In this document: positions 1 to 9,967 of the stretch, piece by piece | Layout: each line of letters opens with the position of its first letter | Numbering within the stretch: position 1 is the stretch's first letter | NCBI GenBank assembly: GCA_028691965.1 | Contig: JAQUYE010000001.1 | Span: 56,563 to 120,562 of the forward strand | Source: Paludibacter sp. | Lineage (GTDB): Bacteria > Bacteroidota > Bacteroidia > Bacteroidales > Paludibacteraceae | Direction: 5' to 3' | Length of the DNA stretch: 64,000 nt | The notes under the pieces: generated by a model | Told to the model about the DNA's origin: nothing | The model's input: only the letters and a program-made list of their open reading frames with translations | The model's database searches: none | Translations under genes and position numbers: made by a program

Positions 1-2322
1 CTTCACCTTTCCGGTACTTACCAGTTGGTCGTTAAAGCGCATGCTCCCTGTTTCGCCGATGGAGGCTCCGGGTTCAAGCACCGACAGATTACCAGCATGA
101 ACGGTATTCCCGAAGGTACCGTTTCCTGCCAGTGTTGAGAAGGAGTACAGGTACACTTTACTGTTGGTAAGTTCGCCATTATTCACCAGCATCCCGTTCC
201 ACACCGAACTACTTCCGGTGAACGAATGTGCCTGTCGGATGAAAAGCGTACCGCTACCTGTCTTTTTCAAGGCGGTAGGGCCTGTAATGGTACCGCTCCC
301 TTTCCAGTCGACCGAATAGGAGCTGTTTACAAGGATATCCGACGGACTAAGTGTTCCGTTGAGTGTTAACTCGCTGTTTTCTCCGACGGTGAAATCGAAT
401 ACTACAGCATCATTCTGCTGAAAACTGCCGGCCTGGTTGGTTTTGTCGGTCCATGCAGCAGTAGTACCTACATCCCACACTCCGCCCTTGTTCCATCGTT
501 TAGCACCGATATATACAGGAGATGCCGGAGGGGTATCCATATCACTTCCCATATAAAAACCTAAATGGGGAGGCTGATTGTAGGCCGTGTTTTGCCAGGC
601 AATAGCTGCCCGGTAAACCGGGTCGTGCATCAGGGTATACTGTCGTACATTCGTTGGGATGGTGGTAGTATACACCCGTAAAGCTTTATTATCGGCTGTA
701 CGGAAAACCACCTCTTCGCGCCAGTCGCCCAGCAAGTCGGCCACCAGTCCGGGCGTTGATTTAGTGCCATTGTTGGAAGCACACTGATTAGCCGAAAGCA
801 GAACACCATTTGGGTATTTTGTGATGGTAGTGCCATCCAGTAATTCATCCTCAGCGTCGCCATCCCAATAAATACGGAAATTAATAGAAGGGCGGGTAGC
901 CGACACCTGCATGCCTGCTGCATTCCTGATTCCACCGGTTGCGCCGCTCCACATCTCGAAACTTCTGTTTCCTGCCACCAGATTAGCAGCCATCCCCCGT
1001 CCGTTGTCGGTTCCTGTATAGGTTCCCCAAATAATTTCGCCGGTACGGGCATCGTGCATTTCTTCGCCGTAGGCAGCCGTTTTGGATTCATGAACGGTCC
1101 ATAGTTCCAATCCTTTCCGTTGCGGGTCAAGGTCGCTTAAATGCATGGCATCCCCATGTCCCAGTCCGGTACGATACATTAATTTGCCATCGTGGTCGAC
1201 AGCACCGGCACCCCAAATTATTTCATCAAAGCCATCATCGTCGACATCGCCTATACTCATGTTATGATTACCCTGACCGTATAAGCCTGAACCGGAGTTA
1301 TTTCCGGAGTCGTAGGTCCAAACAGGAGTAAGAGCGCCATTGCGGAAGTTCCAGGCAGCAATAACAGCACGGGTATAATACCCGCGGGCCATAATAATAC
1401 TCGGCAGAACTCCGTCGAGCCAGGCAGTGCCGGCCAGAAACCGATCCACCCTGTTGCCATAATTATCGCCCCATGAAGATACGTTACCGCGGGCAGGGTT
1501 GTAGTTGGCCGTAGCCAGTTCCTCGCCGGTAAGTCCGCTGAACACAGTAAGGTATTCGGGTCCCGATAAAACATATCCTCCCGAGTTACGGTAGTCGGCC
1601 GAGTGACTTGCGGTAGCGGCAGGGCCTTTACGAATAAATGCGCCGGTACCGTCTTTAGTTCCCGGAGCTGTCTTGCACACAATTTCCGCTTTCCCGTCGC
1701 CATCGTAGTCGGCCACCTGAAACTGAGTATAGTGAGCGCCGGCCCTTATATTTTTTCCAAGGTCGATACGAAACAGGAAAGTACCATCCAGTTTGTATCC
1801 GTCGATATACACATTGCCTGTATGCCCGCTATGAGCATTGTCCTTCGCATTGGAGGGATCCCATTTAACAACGATGTCCAGGTTTCCGTCGCCATCAAGA
1901 TCGCCCGTGCTGCAGTCGTTCGGACTGAAATAGCAACTGCTGCCGTCGGGCATCTGAATAGTGTTCGGTACATTCATCGGGATGTCGAAATAGGGGGAAG
2001 TCAGCACCGCTGCCGAATAAGCCTCACCGGTTTCGGTACCATTAACGAGTGTTTTTACTGTATATTCAGTTGCAGAACTTGCCTGGTCGGTATAATTTGT
2101 AGCACCGGTCAGAGCTGTTTCGGTGATCTTAACCCCGTCGCGGTATAAATGGAAAGCGGTCTGTTCCGGATCAGAACCCAGCAAGCGCCACGAAAGAAAA
2201 ACCTTGTCGGATGAAACCCTAACGGCTACCAGTCCGCGCGACAGATTTTCCATTATTCGTTGAGAGGATGCAAAGCAACTGATCAATAAAGCCAGCTGTA
2301 CTACAATAATTCGTGTCTTCAT
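1..2322 (-). CDS. Rhamnogalacturonan lyase, PL11 family (3' end outside window)
   Basis: The minus-strand frame is open from an ATG at 2322 to the left edge: 774 codons with no stop, so the C-terminus is missing. It starts with a signal peptide (about residues 1-20), then the typical PL11 opening ENLSRGLVAVRV and FLSWRLLGSDP. Next comes a beta-propeller body with repeated DxDGDG-type calcium loops (GDLDGDGNLD, ADYDGDGKAE, GDVDDDGFDE), as in Bacillus YesW/YesX, and LLGDWREEVVF. After about residue 600 the sequence becomes Gly/Ser/Asn-rich with KKTGSGTLFI and LAGNGTFG, which resembles autotransporter-associated beta-strand repeats, an unusual C-terminal addition. Family function: it cleaves the rhamnose-galacturonate backbone of pectin RG-I by beta-elimination, outside the cell or at its surface. 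It is divergent from the SusC/D operon at 2589. The family call is sure; the end-point and any sorting signal cannot be seen. Confidence 0.9.
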   Translation of the reverse strand, partial: MKTRIIVVQLALLISCFASSQRIMENLSRGLVAVRVSSDKVFLSWRLLGSDPEQTAFHLYRDGVKITETALTGATNYTDQASSATEYTVKTLVNGTETGEAYSAAVLTSPYFDIPMNVPNTIQMPDGSSCYFSPNDCSTGDLDGDGNLDIVVKWDPSNAKDNAHSGHTGNVYIDGYKLDGTFLFRIDLGKNIRAGAHYTQFQVADYDGDGKAEIVCKTAPGTKDGTGAFIRKGPAATASHSADYRNSGGYVLSGPEYLTVFSGLTGEELATANYNPARGNVSSWGDNYGNRVDRFLAGTAWLDGVLPSIIMARGYYTRAVIAAWNFRNGALTPVWTYDSGNNSGSGLYGQGNHNMSIGDVDDDGFDEIIWGAGAVDHDGKLMYRTGLGHGDAMHLSDLDPQRKGLELWTVHESKTAAYGEEMHDARTGEIIWGTYTGTDNGRGMAANLVAGNRSFEMWSGATGGIRNAAGMQVSATRPSINFRIYWDGDAEDELLDGTTITKYPNGVLLSANQCASNNGTKSTPGLVADLLGDWREEVVFRTADNKALRVYTTTIPTNVRQYTLMHDPVYRAAIAWQNTAYNQPPHLGFYMGSDMDTPPASPVYIGAKRWNKGGVWDVGTTAAWTDKTNQAGSFQQNDAVVFDFTVGENSELTLNGTLSPSDILVNSSYSVDWKGSGTITGPTALKKTGSGTLFIRQAHSFTGSSSVWNGMLVNNGELTNSKVYLYSFSTLAGNGTFGNTVHAGNLSVLEPGASIGETGSMRFNDQLVSTGKVK

Positions 2323-2417
2323 GAATGCAATATTAATTAGATTTACAAAATAACCTTTTTCTTTCATAGTATACAATAGACAGATGTCCAATTTGTGGGG
2401 ACGAGCGTTCACAATTG

Positions 2418-2448
2418 ATAGTTAACTATTTGCATTTTTTGAGTTAAC
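2418..2448. promoter_or_regulatory. Candidate operator: 12-bp palindrome plus second GTTAAC core
   Basis: ATAGTTAACTAT at 2418-2429 is a perfect palindrome. A second GTTAAC core lies at 2443-2448, exactly 22 bp (about two helical turns) downstream. Both sit in the 266-bp gap between the divergent PL11 gene and the FAS1/SusC/SusD operon, roughly 80-110 bp upstream of the predicted start of the operon transcript. This position suits an activator site, but the region is AT-rich and no regulator is encoded nearby, so function is inferred. Confidence 0.3.
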
Positions 2449-2490
2449 AAGTGCAATGGATATATTTCCATATATATGTACAATAAGACT

Positions 2491-2520
2491 GTTGCATAAT
2501 TAAGATACCTTGTATATTTG
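2491..2520 (+). promoter_or_regulatory. Promoter of the FAS1/SusC/SusD operon
   Basis: GTTG at 2491-2494, an 18-nt spacer and TATATTTG at 2513-2520 match the Bacteroides housekeeping promoter (TTTG, about 19-21 nt, TAnnTTTG) with a slightly short spacer. Transcription would start near 2527, leaving a leader of about 60 nt before the ATG at 2589. Confidence 0.6.
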
Positions 2521-2588
2521 TAACTCAATTTCAGGAGAAATCCGGAAGGGTAAAATAACACGTTTACCACCTTAAATTTAGTTATCAC

Positions 2589-5015
2589 ATGAAAAGCAGA
2601 ACGAAATTCAGTATTTTGTTTCTTATGGCATTGGGTATTCTTTTCAGTTGTACCGATAAGGAAGAATATTACCAACGGCCGGATTGGTTAGAGGACCCGA
2701 TTTATCAGGTGCTTGCCGATAAAGGAAATTTCACAAATTACCTGAAGTGCGTCGACCGCACTTTATTTGCTGAAACGCTCAAAGGAGGCGGTCTTTATAC
2801 TGTCTTTGCTCCCAATGATGAAGCGTTGCAAGCCTATTTATCTTCCAAAGGTTATAATTCAGTAGACCAACTAAGCGATTCACTGGTAAACAAGCTGGTG
2901 AGTTATTCCATTGTTTATAACGCGTATTCGTACGACCGGCTGACCGATGTGTTGGGAGGTGGTTGGGATACACTTACCAGTATTAAAAAGCAGACCAGCT
3001 ATTACGAGCCGATTCGCAGAGAAACGGTGAACGGTCAGCAAATCTGGGTGTACGACCTGTCGTCCTTCACCATGTCCGACAATAATTATAAATACGTTCC
3101 CCTTTACCTGAGTCGTGTGTTCGAACGTTCCCGTTCGGCTGCTCAGGCTGCATCCGATTACGGAATCTTCTATCCGGCCACCTATACCGGCAAGAACGTT
3201 CAGAATGCCTCTATCCTCAACACTGATATTATGTGTGAGAATGGAGTGATTCACGAAATCGATCAGGTGGTGGAACCCTTACCTACCCTCGAACAGATGC
3301 TCGATGATCCGGATTATTCCCTGTTTAAGGAAATGATTAACAAATCGGGGTCGACCGGTGAAAAGTATTTTATTACCTATCAGTACAACGAAGCCGTTAC
3401 TCAGCATTATCGTAAGGCAATGCCCGATAAGAATATTGACCAGGTATACCTTAAATATTATACCGACCTGGCCATCAACCTGAATGGTGAGCGTTACGGA
3501 GCAAGTGTTAGTGAAGCCGAAAAAGGTGGATATACGCTCTTTGCTCCCAATAATGCAGCGGTGATGAAGTTCTACAATGAGAAACTAAAGGATTATTATC
3601 CCGAAGGGCTTGAAAACCTGTCCCGTGATGTGTTGATGTACTTTATCAACGCGCAGATGATCGACGATTTGGTATGGCCAGGCGATTACAAGGGAAGTAT
3701 GAACTCCCTGGGTGAATTCTTCAACGGCAAGGGAAACAGGGGTGCTGAATTTGATAAGAACAACTACGCTAAGATTGCACCTGCTAGTAATGGGTTCTTC
3801 TATGGATCGAACGATTATATTAAAAGTCGTTTCTTCGAGACCGTATTCACCGAGATTCTTTTAAACTCTAAGTATAATCTTGCTAATGCCGCCTTTACCG
3901 AGTTTTACGCCAATACCCTGCGCGAAGAATTAATGAAGTGTGAGTTGAATGGGTATACCCAGGAAAACTATACCATATTATTACCGTCGGATAGTTTGCT
4001 GATGGCCGATGGCTTTAGCTGGGAGTGGATTTCAGGTTCCAATAAGTACGGATTTGTACATTCCAGAGCCGGAAGCAGTATGGGTAACTTTGATGTAAAC
4101 GGTCGTATTCAGCGTCTTATCCGTTCACATATTTTCAAACGGTTGAAGAATGAACAGGTCGACTGCGCCCTTACCAGCTTTGCTACCGATCCGGCGTTTG
4201 CTTCCGAGTATAACGGTTATTCGTATGCAGTGAACGATTATGGAGATATGATTCGTTACTATACCACTCCTACCGGCGAACAACGCTTGCAGATGCTGGG
4301 TAATTTCGATGAAAACGACTGGGTGGTTGCTACTCCTCACAAGACCTTCTCGAACGGACAGGTATTTAAAATCGATAAGTTATTACAATACTCACGCCGC
4401 AATCAGTTCCCTGAAACAGTTGAAGGGTATAAATCGCAGGACCTGATTACCTATGTGTTGAAAATGACAGCTGCAGTTCAGAACCCGAACGTTGCCAAGT
4501 ATAAAAACTACATGATACAGTGTTTGAAGGGAGATGAAAGTAACGAACTTGCAGGGTTGTCGGCCGATATGGTACTCACCATTTTTATGCCTAACAACAA
4601 AGCCATGGATCAGGCTGTACTTGACGGCTATCTTCCTTCCTACGCACAGGTTACCTCCGGAGATCCGCAGGCAAAAATCCAGGCTACCAAGTTTGTATTG
4701 CACCATATAGTAAAAGGAAAAGTATTTGTCGACGATGGATTACCGTACATTATGCCTAACAGGGAAGTGATTACAGAGGAAACCTGGCCGACAGTATTAA
4801 AGGATGTGGTGGATGATACCTACCTGGCTATCCGTAAAACGGCAGATGGCAAACTCGAAGTGTCGACCCGCTCTCAAAGTACCGGACGAAGTTTCTCTGA
4901 AATTTTAAAGACAGCATCCTTAACCCGCGGGGTAAGAAGAAGTAACTTCTTTGCCTCGAAAGCGGTAATGCACGAGATTGATGATTACATGGTATATCAA
5001 AAAGTAACTCAGTAA
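2589..5015 (+). CDS. Surface lipoprotein with four fasciclin (FAS1) domains
   Basis: 808 residues. A lipoprotein signal ends with LFSC, placing the lipidated cysteine at about residue 21, so the protein is probably anchored in the outer membrane. Four FAS1-type modules follow (about 35-235, 245-430, 435-620 and 625-805). Each carries the first FAS1 hallmark in some form (LYTVFAPNDEA, YTLFAPNNAA, YTILLPSDS, LTIFMPNNKA), and the first and last close with VIHEIDQVV and VMHEIDDYM. FAS1 domains are adhesion or ligand-binding folds with no catalytic activity. It is the first gene of the operon, 7 bp before a SusC gene, so a glycan-capturing accessory role with the SusC/D complex is likely but inferred. 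The start was chosen because it gives a complete lipoprotein signal. Confidence 0.85.
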   Translation: MKSRTKFSILFLMALGILFSCTDKEEYYQRPDWLEDPIYQVLADKGNFTNYLKCVDRTLFAETLKGGGLYTVFAPNDEALQAYLSSKGYNSVDQLSDSLVNKLVSYSIVYNAYSYDRLTDVLGGGWDTLTSIKKQTSYYEPIRRETVNGQQIWVYDLSSFTMSDNNYKYVPLYLSRVFERSRSAAQAASDYGIFYPATYTGKNVQNASILNTDIMCENGVIHEIDQVVEPLPTLEQMLDDPDYSLFKEMINKSGSTGEKYFITYQYNEAVTQHYRKAMPDKNIDQVYLKYYTDLAINLNGERYGASVSEAEKGGYTLFAPNNAAVMKFYNEKLKDYYPEGLENLSRDVLMYFINAQMIDDLVWPGDYKGSMNSLGEFFNGKGNRGAEFDKNNYAKIAPASNGFFYGSNDYIKSRFFETVFTEILLNSKYNLANAAFTEFYANTLREELMKCELNGYTQENYTILLPSDSLLMADGFSWEWISGSNKYGFVHSRAGSSMGNFDVNGRIQRLIRSHIFKRLKNEQVDCALTSFATDPAFASEYNGYSYAVNDYGDMIRYYTTPTGEQRLQMLGNFDENDWVVATPHKTFSNGQVFKIDKLLQYSRRNQFPETVEGYKSQDLITYVLKMTAAVQNPNVAKYKNYMIQCLKGDESNELAGLSADMVLTIFMPNNKAMDQAVLDGYLPSYAQVTSGDPQAKIQATKFVLHHIVKGKVFVDDGLPYIMPNREVITEETWPTVLKDVVDDTYLAIRKTADGKLEVSTRSQSTGRSFSEILKTASLTRGVRRSNFFASKAVMHEIDDYMVYQKVTQ

Positions 5016-5022
5016 CGAAATC

Positions 5023-8000
5023 ATGAAAAATATACAAATGAAAAGTCACAGCTATTTTTTGTTGCTTTGCTTATCGTTACTGATGGTAGTGCAGATGTCA
5101 GCTCAGCAACGACAGATTCTTCATGGACAGGTAATTTCCGGTTCTGATAAGCTCCCGCTCATTGGAGTGTCGGTAGCCGAATACGATGCTAATAACCGTA
5201 TCTTAAACGGTACGACTACCGACTTCGACGGGAATTTTGCCCTGCGACTTTCGGGACAGTCGGGCACCCGGATTAGCTTTACCTATATTGGATACAAGCC
5301 CGTAACACGCACCCTGGCAGAGGGCGTTAGCCGGATGAACATCACCATGGAGGATGCAACCCAGGCCATTCGCGAAGTAAACGTAACTGCCAGTCGCCAG
5401 GTTAGTACAGGGTCGATCAATATCGCCGAGCGCGACCTCACCTTTGCGATGAGTCGTGTAGAAACAAAAGACCTCGAAGGACTGCAGGTTGCTTCGATCG
5501 ATGAAGCATTGCAGGGCCGTATGGCCGGTGTGGACATTGTTGCCAACAGTGGTGAGCCGGGAGCGGGGATGTCGATCCGTATCCGTGGTACCACTTCTAT
5601 TAACAGTGGTTCCGACCCCTTGATTGTGGTGGATGGTATTCCTTACGAAACAAATATCGGGGCCGACTTCGACTTTGCTACTGCCGATGAAGACAGTTAT
5701 GCGCAATTGTTGAATATCTCTCCGAACGATATCCAGGAGATTTCGGTACTGAAAGATGCTGCGGCGAGTGCCATGTATGGTAACCGTGGTGCTAACGGAG
5801 TATTGCTGATTAAAACCAAACGTGGTGTGGTTTCCGAACCTACTGTAAGCTATTCGTTCAAAGGGTCGATGAATGTACCCGCCAATCCGATACCTACACT
5901 CGACGGTAACCAGTATGCAACATTAATTCTGGAGCAAAACCAGAATGCAGGCAATCTGCTGGCAGCCTCGGTGGCTCCCATGTTTAATATAGATGTAAAC
6001 AACCCGTACTATTTCCATAATTATGTAACGCAAAGTACCGACTGGTACGAGGCACTTACACGTACGGGATGGACGCAGGATCACACCATAGCCCTGTCGG
6101 GTGGTGGTGATAAAGCGCAATACCGTACTTCCCTCGGTTATTACAACCAGGAAGGAACCGTAATAGGTCAGGCCTATCAGCGTGTTACTGCGCAGTTGAA
6201 CCTCGACTACAGTGTATCCGACTACCTGAAATTCCAGGTTAACTTTTCGTATACCCACGGTAATCAGGATAAAAACTATACAAAGGACCTCCTGAACTCA
6301 GCCTATACCCGAATGCCGAATATCTCGATTTACGAATATACAGCTGCCGGCGAAATGACCGATAATTACCTTTCACCGGAGACAACTCCTCAGGGATACT
6401 GGAATTCAGGATCGGACAGGGGAATTTATAATCCTGTTGCCATGGCCAATGCCGGTTACTGGAAAATTAAAAGTGAACGTATTCTACCGAAGTTTAATCT
6501 TCAGTATTGGGTGATTCCTGAAGTATTGAAGTACCAGGCCGACCTTGCATTTGATATCAACACTACCAAGGACATGCGCTTCCTTCCGCAGATTGCTACC
6601 GGTCGCCTATGGCCTGAAGTAAGTGTTAACCGTGCTACCGACCTGTACACAGAGGCTTTTAACGTGCAGACATTCAACCGCCTGTATTTTACTCCAAAAC
6701 TGTCGAAGGATCATGATATTATTGGTTTACTCCAGTACAGCACCTATGATTCAAAATATTCTTCCTACCAGGAGGTATCTGCACTGAGTGCATCTACCTA
6801 CCTTACCGACCCTGCTGTAGCATCGAAGATTAACGGGAGTGGATTAGGACTGGCATCCGGTGGTTCTCAGGCGCGTACGCTGTCGATTATGGCAATGCTC
6901 CAGTATAAACTGATGGATAAGTACATTATTAATGGTACTATCCGTCGCGACGGAGACTCCAAGTACAATAATAAGAACCGCTATGGCTACTTCCCCAGTT
7001 TATCGCTTCGCTGGCGTGCTTCCGATGAGCCTTTTATCCGCGATATCGAGCAGATTGATGAGTTTAGTTTAAGAGCTTCCACGGGGATTACCGGTAACCC
7101 GGTAAACAGGAACTACTTGTTCTATAATACCTACGGAACCTATGGCTGGACCTACCTGGGCGAGCAGGGAGTGTTTTCGACGGGACTTGAATTAGCGAAC
7201 CTGCAGTGGGAAACAGTGACCGACTTTAACTTCGGTGCTAACCTGCTGATGTTCGATAACCGTATCAATGCTGAGTTTAACATCTACCGTAAGCGTACCG
7301 ATAACCTCTTCTTTAATTCGGTGAGTATCTCCAGTGCAACGGGATATAGTGGTATTCCGATGAACGTCGGGGTAATGGATAACTACGGATGGGAGCTGAG
7401 TATTATGACGCAACCTATCCGTACTAAAAACTGGCAGGTGGATTTCAATATCAACCTTTCCCGGTCGGAAAATGAAGTGGTTGAATTATCGGAGAATATT
7501 CCTCCTTTATCGACTCCAACGGCTTCCAATGGAAATTACCTTACCAAGATTCAGGTGGGTAACCCGCTTGGTTCTTTCTACGGATATCGTTATGCCGGTG
7601 TTTACCTGAATAAAGACCAGACCATTGCCCGTGATAAAAAGGGAAATCCGATTTATACCTACGACGATAAGGGTGTGAAGGAACCTGTTAACATGCGCTT
7701 CTGGTATCCTTCCAACGGCTACGAATTCCAGCCCGGTGATGCTAAGTACGAAGACATTAATAAAGACGGTAATATAAACTCTCAGGATATTGTTTATCTG
7801 GGCGACATAAACCCTTTGCTTACCGGTGGATTCGGACCAACCATCCGCTACAAACGTAAACTTACCCTGAATGCGTATTTCTATTTCCGGTATGGTGCCG
7901 AAGTAATTAATCAGACCCGTATGGATATGGAGAAGATGTACGACTTCAACAACCAGAGTACAGCGGTATTGCGTCGCTGGCGCCATCCTTACGAAGATGA

Positions 8001-8334
8001 ATCGCAGGCTCCTGCTGATTTGTTGCCACGCGCACTGCACCGTCAGGGCTACAACTGGCTGGGTTCCAGTCGCTATGTTGAAGATGGCTCATTCCTGCGT
8101 TTCAGATCGCTTACCCTTACCTATAACTTTGACCGCGATAAGGTTAAATTACTTGGGTTGAACGATCTTCGCATTTGGGGTACTATGCAGAATATATACC
8201 TGTGGACAAATTATACCGGTATGGATCCGGAAATCTCGTTACGCGCTGCGATTCAATCGGGTGATCTCGGAAAGGATACATCGCGTTCAGGACGTCCCCG
8301 TGAGTTTTCCATTGGTTTAAGTACATCATTCTAA
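5023..8334 (+). CDS. SusC-type TonB-dependent outer-membrane transporter (first pair)
   Basis: 1103 residues, normal for SusC/RagA. After the signal peptide comes a carboxypeptidase-regulatory-like beta-sandwich (GQVISGSDKLPLIGVSVAEY to about residue 110), then the plug with DEALQGRMAGVDIV, SIRIRGTTSINSGSDPLIVVD and AASAMYGNRGANGVLLI. A long beta-barrel follows, ending in the aromatic residue Phe (GLSTSF). It imports oligosaccharides across the outer membrane using TonB energy, with a SusD-type lid. There is no TonB-proximal STN domain, so it does not look like an anti-sigma-coupled receptor. The partner SusD starts 20 bp downstream. An ATG 15 bp further in (5038) is an alternative start. Confidence 0.95.
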   Translation: MKNIQMKSHSYFLLLCLSLLMVVQMSAQQRQILHGQVISGSDKLPLIGVSVAEYDANNRILNGTTTDFDGNFALRLSGQSGTRISFTYIGYKPVTRTLAEGVSRMNITMEDATQAIREVNVTASRQVSTGSINIAERDLTFAMSRVETKDLEGLQVASIDEALQGRMAGVDIVANSGEPGAGMSIRIRGTTSINSGSDPLIVVDGIPYETNIGADFDFATADEDSYAQLLNISPNDIQEISVLKDAAASAMYGNRGANGVLLIKTKRGVVSEPTVSYSFKGSMNVPANPIPTLDGNQYATLILEQNQNAGNLLAASVAPMFNIDVNNPYYFHNYVTQSTDWYEALTRTGWTQDHTIALSGGGDKAQYRTSLGYYNQEGTVIGQAYQRVTAQLNLDYSVSDYLKFQVNFSYTHGNQDKNYTKDLLNSAYTRMPNISIYEYTAAGEMTDNYLSPETTPQGYWNSGSDRGIYNPVAMANAGYWKIKSERILPKFNLQYWVIPEVLKYQADLAFDINTTKDMRFLPQIATGRLWPEVSVNRATDLYTEAFNVQTFNRLYFTPKLSKDHDIIGLLQYSTYDSKYSSYQEVSALSASTYLTDPAVASKINGSGLGLASGGSQARTLSIMAMLQYKLMDKYIINGTIRRDGDSKYNNKNRYGYFPSLSLRWRASDEPFIRDIEQIDEFSLRASTGITGNPVNRNYLFYNTYGTYGWTYLGEQGVFSTGLELANLQWETVTDFNFGANLLMFDNRINAEFNIYRKRTDNLFFNSVSISSATGYSGIPMNVGVMDNYGWELSIMTQPIRTKNWQVDFNINLSRSENEVVELSENIPPLSTPTASNGNYLTKIQVGNPLGSFYGYRYAGVYLNKDQTIARDKKGNPIYTYDDKGVKEPVNMRFWYPSNGYEFQPGDAKYEDINKDGNINSQDIVYLGDINPLLTGGFGPTIRYKRKLTLNAYFYFRYGAEVINQTRMDMEKMYDFNNQSTAVLRRWRHPYEDESQAPADLLPRALHRQGYNWLGSSRYVEDGSFLRFRSLTLTYNFDRDKVKLLGLNDLRIWGTMQNIYLWTNYTGMDPEISLRAAIQSGDLGKDTSRSGRPREFSIGLSTSF

Positions 8335-8354
8335 CGTAAGAAAGGAAACTGGAT

Positions 8355-9956
8355 ATGAAAAGATATTTTAAACTTGCTGGTGTTGCACTACTAACACTGA
8401 TAGTAACTTCCTGCAGCGACTGGTTGAATCTTGAGCCCGAAGATGGAGTAATCCGTCAGGAGTACTGGAAAACCAAGGAGCATGTTAAAGCTGCTGTGAT
8501 TGGCAGCTATATGTCGGCACAGGCCGGAACTGTTTCACAGATGTTTCTGTGGGGAGAACTAAGAGGTGATATGGTTGAAAACGGTACTATCGGAAGCAGT
8601 AACTATGCCTCGATAATGGATGGTGAAATTGCTGCTGATAATTCAGTAGTAAACTGGTCGGGTTTCTATACCGTTATCAATAACTGTAATACGGTGCTTG
8701 AATTTGCTCCTGCAGTACGGGACCTGGATGGAACCTTTACCGAACGTCAGCTCAACGAATACAAAGCAGAAGTGCTAACAATACGCGCATTGATGTATTT
8801 CTACCTGGTGCGTTCGTTCAGGGATGTACCTTTTGTTACCGAAGCATATATCTCGGATAGTCAGGACCTCTACCTGGCCAAGACTTCAGGTGATGTTATT
8901 CTGGATTCGCTGGTGAGTGACCTGCAGTTTGCTGCTACCTACGCACCTGCTAATTATCCTACGAATGCCGAGAATAAGAGTCGCATTACACGGTGGACAG
9001 CCAGGGCATTGCTCGCTGATATTTATTTATGGCAGGAAAATTACCAGGCCTGTAATAATGTATGTAGTGAAATTATTGGTTCCGACCGTTTCAGTCTGAT
9101 GCCGGTTGAACAAACACTGGTATATGTTGAAGATGCAGGTGTAGTAATTGATTCAGTGACAATCCCCAGTGAATCGGATGCCGACCGTATCTTTATGGAG
9201 ACCTATGTAAGGGGAGGATCTCCGGAGTCAATTTTCGAATTTCCGTTCACAACGCTCAAAAACAATCCTTTCTATTCACTTACTGGTCCCCAGGTAAATG
9301 CACTTCGTCCTAAGCTGGATGTAGTTGATGAAGGGATTTTCCCGCTTCCGGTATATATGATGTATTCCGATGCCGTGGATATCCGCGGGTCAGGATTCTC
9401 GTACCGCGCAGGGGTTATCTGGAAATATGCAGGTACCAGTCGCACCGGTGCAGCAAGAGCTGCAACCGAGTACACTGCCCCCTGGTTGGTATACAAATAT
9501 TCGGATGTACTGCTAATGAAGGCAGAGGCATTGAATCAGATGGGACTGGCAGCATCGGGAGAAACCGCACTACAATATTACCAGGAGTCGCTCAGTTACC
9601 TGATGCAGGTTCGTAAGGCCCGCAATGCCGTTGAAACCTCCGACTATAAATTTGATCTTGCAACGATCGACGGGAAAGCCCTTGAAAAAGCGATCTTAAA
9701 CGAACGCGCACGTGAATTTGCCTACGAAGGTAAACGCTGGTACGATGTACTTCGAAATGCCAAACGTGGAAATTATGCTGATAATAACCTGCAATACCTC
9801 ATTACACTGGCTATTAACAGTGCATCACCACAAAAGCAACAAAGTCTGATTGCAAAATACCGCGATCCGCAACATAACAGTCATTATTGGCCGATTCACG
9901 TACGTGAAATCGAAACCAATAAGAATCTCAAACAAAATGATTTTTACGCCAACTAA
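8355..9956 (+). CDS. SusD/RagB-type nutrient-binding lipoprotein (first pair)
   Basis: 533 residues with a lipoprotein signal (VTSC, cysteine near residue 20). It has the SusD-like N-terminal domain (WLNLEPEDG, EYWKTKEHVKAAVIGSY; TPR-type helices around MYFYLVRSFRDVPFV and RWTARALLADIYLW). The RagB/SusD C-terminal signature is AILNERAREFAYEGKRWYD. It forms the glycan-binding lid of the SusC barrel encoded just upstream. The binding-site residues that would reveal the substrate cannot be predicted from sequence alone. Confidence 0.95.
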   Translation: MKRYFKLAGVALLTLIVTSCSDWLNLEPEDGVIRQEYWKTKEHVKAAVIGSYMSAQAGTVSQMFLWGELRGDMVENGTIGSSNYASIMDGEIAADNSVVNWSGFYTVINNCNTVLEFAPAVRDLDGTFTERQLNEYKAEVLTIRALMYFYLVRSFRDVPFVTEAYISDSQDLYLAKTSGDVILDSLVSDLQFAATYAPANYPTNAENKSRITRWTARALLADIYLWQENYQACNNVCSEIIGSDRFSLMPVEQTLVYVEDAGVVIDSVTIPSESDADRIFMETYVRGGSPESIFEFPFTTLKNNPFYSLTGPQVNALRPKLDVVDEGIFPLPVYMMYSDAVDIRGSGFSYRAGVIWKYAGTSRTGAARAATEYTAPWLVYKYSDVLLMKAEALNQMGLAASGETALQYYQESLSYLMQVRKARNAVETSDYKFDLATIDGKALEKAILNERAREFAYEGKRWYDVLRNAKRGNYADNNLQYLITLAINSASPQKQQSLIAKYRDPQHNSHYWPIHVREIETNKNLKQNDFYAN

Positions 9957-9967
9957 TTAAATACGCC

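Noticed and set aside
630..2148. Open frames on both strands inside the first 2.3 kb (630-1130 -, 1257-1703 -, 1603-2148 +, 1746-1973 -)
   Set aside because: The frame of the PL11 lyase is open without a stop from 2322 to the window edge and has clear family motifs; the others show no family resemblance and are shadows.
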